From positions 28,866,964 to 28,930,963 of the forward strand of contig NC_071355.1 in the NCBI RefSeq assembly GCF_943734655.1: a stretch of 64,000 bases of DNA. The letters are read 5' to 3'. The position numbers were made by a program, and so were the translations under genes. The DNA comes from Sabethes cyaneus (Eukaryota > Arthropoda > Insecta > Diptera > Culicidae). The stretch's first letter is position 1. The number at the start of each line of letters is the position of its first letter. This document shows, piece after piece, positions 57,701 through 64,000 of the stretch. The notes beneath the pieces were generated by a model, which was not told where the DNA came from, searched no databases, and saw nothing but the letters and a program-made list of their open reading frames with translations.

Positions 57701-57725
57701 CGGCAAGCCACCTAAGTAAGTAATT
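54720..57725 (+). mobile_element. Nearly full-length RTE-type LINE, degenerate
   Basis: A 5' UTR-like block ('ctacctcctcgtggtaccag') leads into the endonuclease: TPNCRSLN (the family has TWNCRSLN), VVTLQEMCWQ, DIKIVIGDFNAQVGQEEEY, QIDHVLIDSRHFSDIIDVRS and SDHYLVMVKMR. RT follows: KSAGKDGIGAELIKMGPEKL, ICPIYKKGDKLDCENYRAII, FVEGRSTTDQIFTLREIL, HLFVDFKAAYDTIDRKELWK and an intact catalytic loop FADDMDII. The C-terminal region is near 57350-57700. At least five shifts or stops break the frame. It ends in a taagtaagta tail. Confidence 0.87.
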
Positions 57726-57884
57726 AGCGTTCAAAATCTTTCATTCTCTCGTGATACTGACTACAATCCAAATTTTGGATTGACACCGTACGGTAAGACG
57801 TAGTTCTACGTCATAAGAACGGAGCGTGCTTTACGTGCACGAAACCAGGAACCGGTTCACTGACATTCGTAATTTCCCGCGAGC

Positions 57885-58900
57885 TGCCAGACCGAAGACA
57901 GCATGTGACCTTCTACCAGAATGTAGGCGGCATGAATTCTAGCGTCTCTGACTGTTGCATAGCCGTTTCCGATGTAAGATATATGATATCATCGTCTTAA
58001 CCGAGACCTGGCCCGATTCACCTACACTTTCTAGTCAAGTGTTTGACTCCGTCTATGAAGTTTTTCAACTGTGACAGAGATCCACAAAACAGTTAAAAAT
58101 CAACTGGAGGGGGCGTCCTGATAGCCGTATATAATCCGTATCTCTCGGGGATATCCCTCGAAACGTCGACTGTAAACGGAAATTAAATATTTTCGCACGT
58201 AACCCGTGACCGAAAGCCAACCAAAAATTTGAAACTACAAATGTTCTACTGTATCCGCACAACTAAAGATTGCCTCGCACTTCAACTCCAGCTGGATGTC
58301 TTCGCTAATTGGTGCACTACCATAAACAGAATGGTTGTAAATCCCTCAAAGTGCTCTGTAACATCACGAAAAAAAAGATGCTGTTATTTTTAGCTACACG
58401 CTGCTAACGAGCACTATCGAGTGGGTCGATCATATTAAAGACCTAGGTGTAATCCTCGGTACAAAGCTAACATTCAGACAGCATATATCGTATATCATCA
58501 GCAAATCCTCCAGAACCCTGAGATTCATTTTTAGGATTACCAAAAGTTTCACAGATGTCTACTTAGAAGCATTATACTGCTCCCTGATCAGATCGACTCT
58601 GAAGTATTGTTCTGCAGCCTGGAACCCGAACTACCACAACAGTTCTGAACGAATCCGTCCCACGTCGCTCCCTCGCTTTGGCTCTTCGTCGGTTACCCTG
58701 GCGCAATCCGAGCTACGAAAACCGATGTCTGCTGATCCACCTGAATACTCTTTCCACACGGAGGGATACATCCAAAGCTCTGCTAGTTGCCGACACTCTG
58801 CGAGGAAAATTAGACTGCTCTCAAATTCTTGAACGAATAGAACCTAATGTGCAACCTAGAGACCTTCGTAATACTGCTATGCTTTTAGGATGTCACATCA
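57885..58900 (+). mobile_element. Jockey-type LINE remnant with internal deletion
   Basis: Endonuclease traces near 57930 (VSDCCIAVSD) are followed directly by the RT C-terminal region: STIEWVDHIKDLGVILGTKL, ISKSSRTLRFIFRITKSFTD, SLIRSTLKYCSAAWNPNYHN, then ALRRLPWRNP and YENRCLLIHLNTLSTRRDTS. The RT palm is missing. It is a different family from the RTE elements on either side. Confidence 0.75.
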
Positions 58901-58914
58901 CGTCATCCGAGTCG

Positions 58915-59470
58915 ATATGCGCTCCCCGTAGGGAGCATATGTTGGTGATGTTTGAGAAATATCGACTATCGATGAGAATATGGTCGATTTGATTCAATGT
59001 GCGTTAGCAAGCTGATCTCCAAGTGGCTTTGTGGATATCTTTGCGGGGAAAGGAAGTGCTTCTGAACACCAGGCCTCGCAGGCCGCTACCGTTCGTCTCA
59101 GTGTACAGACTATGGGATTTGGTCATCGGTCTATACAACGCTTTCCTGCCGGTCTGGATGATGATCTTGATGTCCCGTGGCGCACAGCTCTCATACGTTG
59201 CATCCAGCAGCACATAAAACGCTTCCTTCTCGTCGTCGGATCTACCTTCATGTGGACAGTGTACGTTTATGATAGTGTAGTTGAAGAAACGGCTTTTAAT
59301 CCTTAACACACACATCCTCTCGTTGATCGCCTCACAATCCATCACACGATTCTGCATTCTGCCCTACACTACAAAGCCCGTTCCCTGTTCGTTGGTCGCT
59401 CCACTGCTCTTCACGGTTACTCCACATAATTCTCGCTTTTGCGACAGATCTTTTGCAGTGCGACGAAGTC
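58915..59470 (-). mobile_element. RTE-type LINE endonuclease fragment
   Basis: The minus strand encodes RMQNRVMDCEAINERMCVLR, RFFNYTIINVHCPHEGRSDD and RDIKIII, with a decayed metal-binding block. It resembles 4400-5165 closely and has the same orientation. Between 59530 and 60030 only weak LINE 3' traces are seen (for example CYLAKVGR near 59770). Confidence 0.75.
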
Positions 59471-60029
59471 GAAATTTCGGGGTTCAGCCCCCGCTCCGCA
59501 TCAAACGCTGTCGTGAGCCGCTCCTAATCTGAAGTTGGAGTACAACCGCGCACTTAATTGAGGAATCGTCAAGCCATCAAGAGCTGCCCCTGACATGGGA
59601 ACAGACGCTCAAGGATGATAAGGCCATCCCTCGTTGTATTGCACTCTCAGCATTCGCACGAATGGCACCTTCCCTGTTGGTATTGTGAACTATTTCCGGT
59701 GTCCAATGAAAAACAGACAGTGGCGAAAACGTGCGAACCCCGAGCTGCGAGCACTACTTTTCATTGTTACCTAGCCAAAGTTGGGAGATCACAGACGCTC
59801 AACGAATTGGCAACCAGTAGCCGAGGATCGATTACAGTGGAGAGGAATTCTTGGTACAGTAAGATGCTACTAGAAGAAGTAAGCTTTAAGATAAGAAAAA
59901 ACTTGCTGCCGCAAGGTGAAAATCAGATTCAAACCATAGACCACTATAGTCTAGTTTGTGCTCATACCGTTCAAACTCTCAGGCTCCAGCGAGGTCTACT
60001 GTTCAAGTCATTTTCATACTCAATATCTT

Positions 60030-62245
60030 TATCCTAGGAGTGGAGATCGCTGCTATTCAGGAAGTTCGGGGGCCAAATTCCGGAGAAAGGGAGTTCCGTG
60101 CAGTAGACCCTATTGCAGGCACTTCTTTCAGTTAATCAATAAATAAATAAATTGAGTTGTCAGATATAGCCTGCATCTGTCGACCAATAATAACGGTCTG
60201 AGGCTCATAAATTTTGCCGCGGCCAGATGGATGGCCATTTGTAGCACCTACTTTCCACGTTTGAATATTCGGACACGTTTGAAACACACCTGGAGGCATC
60301 CAAATGGAGACTCTAGCTCTCATATCGATCATGTCTTGATTGACGGTCTACACTTTTCGGATGTTATCGATGTACGGTCTTTTCTTGGTCCCCTACTCTG
60401 ATCACTATCTCGTAGTGAGTAAGATTCGCGCAAGGCTGTCGAACACGGTGAAAGCTCGCATTGAGAGGACGCTGCGTTTCAGCATCCAGCGGTTAGCGGC
60501 AGACGGCGTACCAGTGGAGTACGCCAGAAAGCTTGACCAGCGAATCGCATAACAGCAGGTAGAAGAAGAAGATATAAATGGGCTGTGGAGGAACATCCAT
60601 GGTGCCATCCAAACAGCAGCGAGAGAGGTGGTAGGCAGGACGCGTGGAAGACAGCGTAACAGCTCGTTTGATGCCGAATGCCAGAGAGTGACAGATGAAA
60701 AGAACCAAGCCAGGAGTCGCATGCTCACTGCGGCAACGCGTCAAAACAGAGAGAGATACAGAGAGACTAGAGCTGCAGAAAAAAGAATTCATCGTCTAAA
60801 GAAACGCGAGTACGAGGAGCACGTGCTCGCCGGTGCAGAGGAGCGATACGCCAGCAACGACACACGGAGTTTCTATAAAACGGTGAGATGCAAGAATTTT
60901 GTCATGTCTGTGATGTGCAATGATAGTGCTGGCAAGCTGCTTACCGACAAAACGGCGGTAGGAGCCAGGTGGAAGGAGCACTTTCAGACACTATTGAATG
61001 GAGGAAAATGCGAAGATCAGAATGGACAGGATAGAAATTGTAAGCGATGGTCAAGCTGTCGAGCCACCAACACAGGAGGAGGTTAAGAAGGCAATCAGTG
61101 AGCTGACAAACGGTAAGGCTGCTGGGAAGGACGGTATTCCGGCTGAACTTCTAAAAGCGGGGAGCGAGCGGCTATACGAAGCAATCCACCGGATCATTGT
61201 CAGGATCTGGAAGGAAGAACAAATGCCGGAGGAGTTGTTGGATGGCCTCATTTGCCAATTTTCAAAAAGGGACATCGAATGGAGTGTAAAAACTATCGAG
61301 GAATTACGTTGCTCAATTCTGCCTGCAAGGTGCTTTCCCGTATCCTGTTCTGCAGACTGAGACCGTTAGCGGAGTCCTTCGTCGGCGAGTACCAAGCTGG
61401 TTTTCGTGAGGGTCGCTCCACGACGGATCAGATGTTTACTCTGCGTCAGTTGCTAGACAAGTTCCGGGAGTACAACTTGCTGACACACCATCTGTTTGTG
61501 GACTTTAAAGCGGCGTACGATTCAGTTAAACGAAATGAGCTGTGGCAGATAATGCTAGAACATGGTTTTCCGACGAAACTAGTTACGCTGATTCGTGCCA
61601 CGCTGGACGGATCCAAATCATGCATTAAAATACATAGCGGGTGAGACCACAGCTGCTTTCGTGCCGTTGGATGGACTGAAGCAAGGGGATGCACTCTCTA
61701 ACCTGCTATTCAACATTGCCTTGGAAGGTGCATTACGAAGGGCAAGCGTGGAAAGGAATGGAACTATCATCACGAAGTCTCACAAGCTTCTTGGTTCTAC
61801 GGATGACGTCGATATCATCGGAATCAACCGTAGAGCAGTGGAAGAGGCCTTCAGGCCCTTTAAAAGGGAAGCTGCGAGATTGGGACTTACCATTAATACC
61901 GCCAAAACGAAGTACATGGTTGTTGGTAGGGAACGTGGGAGCCCAAAGTGAAACGACGAGTTGCAGCCGCGAATCGGGCTTTCTACGGATTACGTAGCCA
62001 GCTGAAGTCCTGTAGTTTGCAAATTCGCACAAAACTGGCGCTCTGCAGAACACTAATCCTTCCGGTGACCCGGTAGGTAGACTCCGAGGCAAACCCCGCA
62101 CCCGGTGGGTGTGTGCTGTCGAAGACGATGCACGTTCACCTGGTGTTCGTGGGGATTGGAGAACGGCAGCCCAGGACCGACGGTACTGGAGGACCATAAT
62201 TCGTTCGGCGCAGGATCGGTAACGGACCGTTGCCACTAAAGTAAA
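60030..62245 (+). mobile_element. RTE-type LINE, degenerate
   Basis: Endonuclease remnants (EIAAIQEV-like near 60045; SHIDHVLIDGLHFSDVIDVR near 60330; YSDHYLVVSKIRARL) precede a linker (NSSFDAECQRVTDEKNQARS). RT follows in three frames: GKAAGKDGIPAELLKAGSER, FKKGHRMECKNYRGITLLNS, QAGFREGRSTTDQMFTLRQL, HLFVDFKAAYDSVKRNELWQ and GDALSNLLFNIALEGALRRA. The catalytic loop is mutated (GSTDDVDIIG, where relatives have YADD/FADD). The C-terminus is PVGRLRGKPRTRWV. It ends in an aagtaagtaagta tail at about 62250. Confidence 0.85.
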
Positions 62246-62871
62246 GTAAGTAAGTATCATTATCCTAGCAAGTGACTATCATCCAAGTTAATTGAAGTGA
62301 TTGGTATTTTTGATTAAGTGATTGTAGGTATAATATAGCTGTCATGGCATGAGCTCATAGTTTTCAAACAAGTCTTTCTTGCTGCTCTGTCAATGAAGTC
62401 GTGGCAAAAGTGTTGCCCAGCAATAATTAGACAGTAAATAAGCATTACTATAAAATTCACTTAAAAATTAACATGTCAAAATAGCACTTTATGGTTGAAA
62501 AAACTAATTGGACTGAGATTTAACGTCTTAAACCTACTGATCGTTTGAGCATTGATAACTTTTCGACAAATAAACATCTACAATCAGGAAATGACTGTTC
62601 TTAACTTATTCGTTGCAAGTTTTTTCAGTTCACAACAACAATTTATCAGACTCCTTCCTGAACAATAAGTCAGCTTGTTGCCTATTAGTTTGTGCTTTCA
62701 CGTGATTAAAATTTGAAAATTGTTCACAACGCAAGCATGCATTTTGCGTTAAGACTTCCTATATCCTACTATACTTACGTAGCTAAGTACATAATTACTA
62801 ATGGACGGTTTCCGGGGAGATGTACCAACTACTCGGGATGTAGCGCTAAAATTGGTCAAATGTCCACTTGC

Positions 62872-64000
62872 TTACCGAAGCCGCAGAGCACTGATCTGAG
62901 CCACTCCTCGCTCGTGCAGAATACTTTTGTACTCGGCAACGCACGTTTTCGTCAGCGGTTTCCCACTGGGGCGCTGATAGCAAGCGTTGTCGTAGCAACG
63001 TTCCAGTTCCTGTACGAATTCCACGATCAAATTCGGGTTTCCACCGTTAGGACCGACGTAGTAGTCGCACTGAAACGAGTACCGTTTCATGTCACGAATG
63101 CAGCAATCAATGAACTCCGAGTTGGCACTGAACCACTTGTTCAGGTTCGTTAGCTTTACTTGAGCCCGTTCGGCAAGGATTCCGGTTATGTAGGTGTCAT
63201 CTATCCAGAAAAAGGGAACCGATTCCGACTGTAGCACTAGCTTACGGGCCGTCCACTGGTTGGTGATGTATAGCCATCCGGATAGGTACGGTGGGTAGCT
63301 GTCGCGGGCATACTCGGCTTTGGACACAAACCACTTATTCGCTTTTAGTCGAATGACTTTTTTGTTGGTAAACATAAAACCGGCCAGTAAGCTCTTTTGA
63401 TTTTGCTGACCCAAATCGGACAGATGATTCTGAATGTAGAACGGATCGAACACAATATCATCGTCCATTTTAATCAGAAACTTAGCCCTGATGCAATGTT
63501 CGGTAGCCCATTTGAGGCTCATAACGTGTTTGAAAGTTAAGTTCCGGTACGCTTCCGTGAAGTTACCTTGGATGATGTCGCCAAACAGCTTCTGTTCGTG
63601 TTCGATTGCATTCTGGTGGATAAATTTCTCCGTTGAAGGTATACTGCCTAGTGAAAAAATGCGCAGCAGTCCCATCGATATGAGTTTCTGCTGAGAAATG
63701 GCCTGTCTATGGGCTGCCCGAAGGGCATCATGCCCCACGTAGGAAGTTACAAGAATCACGCCTATAAAGAATTACACTCTGTTGTTTCCTCGGAAGTCAA
63801 CCCAATTATTCAAGTACCTACCTAGGAGTTCAGAAAAGCTCCCGTTTTCCTTGCATATATCGTTGGGAATCAAGTATCGAAAATCCGTCAAGCTCACTAA
63901 TCTTCGTGGATCGGCTTGCTTTTCCTGGTCCATTGAAGAGAAATCCTCCGGTTTATTTTCGGTCTGCAGCAATGTTAGAAATCCACCACTGCCGGTGCTA
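62872..64000 (-). CDS. Beta-1,3-galactosyltransferase-like (GT31) enzyme, 3' part
   Basis: A Golgi type glycosyltransferase of family GT31. The last exon is 62872-63761 and the upstream exon is 63822-64000, which continues past the window; the intron is 60 bp with GT-AG borders. About 355 residues are visible. Motifs are VILVTSYVGHDALRAAHRQA (family LVTSxxxxxxxRxAIRxTW), GDIIQGNFTEAYRNLTFKHV (family DxxDxYxNLTxK), FLIKMDDDIVFDP (DxD metal site), YPPYLSGWLYITN and WIDDTYITGILAE (family EDVYxG). The Cys-containing tail ends at CYDNACYQRPSG and beyond. The N-terminal membrane anchor must lie outside the window. The donor/acceptor specificity cannot be told from this. No gene is seen between 62250 and 62870. 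Confidence 0.9.

Overview
The window looks like an insect nuclear chromosome, most probably from a culicine mosquito. Three things point there: spliced genes with short GT-AG introns, A+T-rich intergenic DNA, and a repeat load typical of mosquitoes (RTE/JAM1-like LINEs, BEL/Pao LTR elements, Feilai-like tRNA-related SINEs, many fold-back MITEs). The species assignment is inference; no database was searched.

Layout. 1-12.6 kb is repeat-rich: a 144-bp satellite with a conserved tail, an inverted partner of that tail near 5.3-5.8 kb, LINE fragments on both strands, an intronless DHX8/PRP22 helicase pseudogene (7.45-8.2 kb) and several MITEs. 12.7-14.9 kb holds a four-exon RING/B-box/coiled-coil/MATH gene (TRIM37-like, copy A, minus strand). 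15.2-29.7 kb is a nest of transposons, including a JAM1-like LINE at 21.9-24.5 kb carrying a solo LTR and a 2-kb satellite array at 27.2-29.3 kb. 30.3-33.8 kb contains a decayed, unidentified coding region and three spliceable downstream exons. 34-36.5 kb is again nested MITEs. 36.7-38.3 kb is TRIM37-like copy B, on the plus strand, with the same exon lengths as copy A. 38.6-43.2 kb carries LINE remnants. 43.2-48.9 kb is a BEL element inserted inside another BEL element. 49.8-51.4 kb is an intact four-exon purple acid phosphatase (ACP7-like) gene. 52-62.2 kb is SINEs and three RTE-type LINEs. 62.9 kb to the window end is the 3' part of a GT31 beta-1,3-galactosyltransferase-like gene on the minus strand.

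Apparently functional host genes number four: the two TRIM37-like paralogs, the acid phosphatase and the partial glycosyltransferase. They show no operon-like link. The TRIM pair is an inverted duplication about 24 kb apart, and later insertions into only one copy (a transposon upstream of B, a 0.68-kb insertion in intron 2 of A) postdate the duplication.

The main value of the window is a set of insertions whose target duplications, and in several cases paralogous empty sites, can be read directly. They allow relative dating of about ten transposons from several superfamilies.
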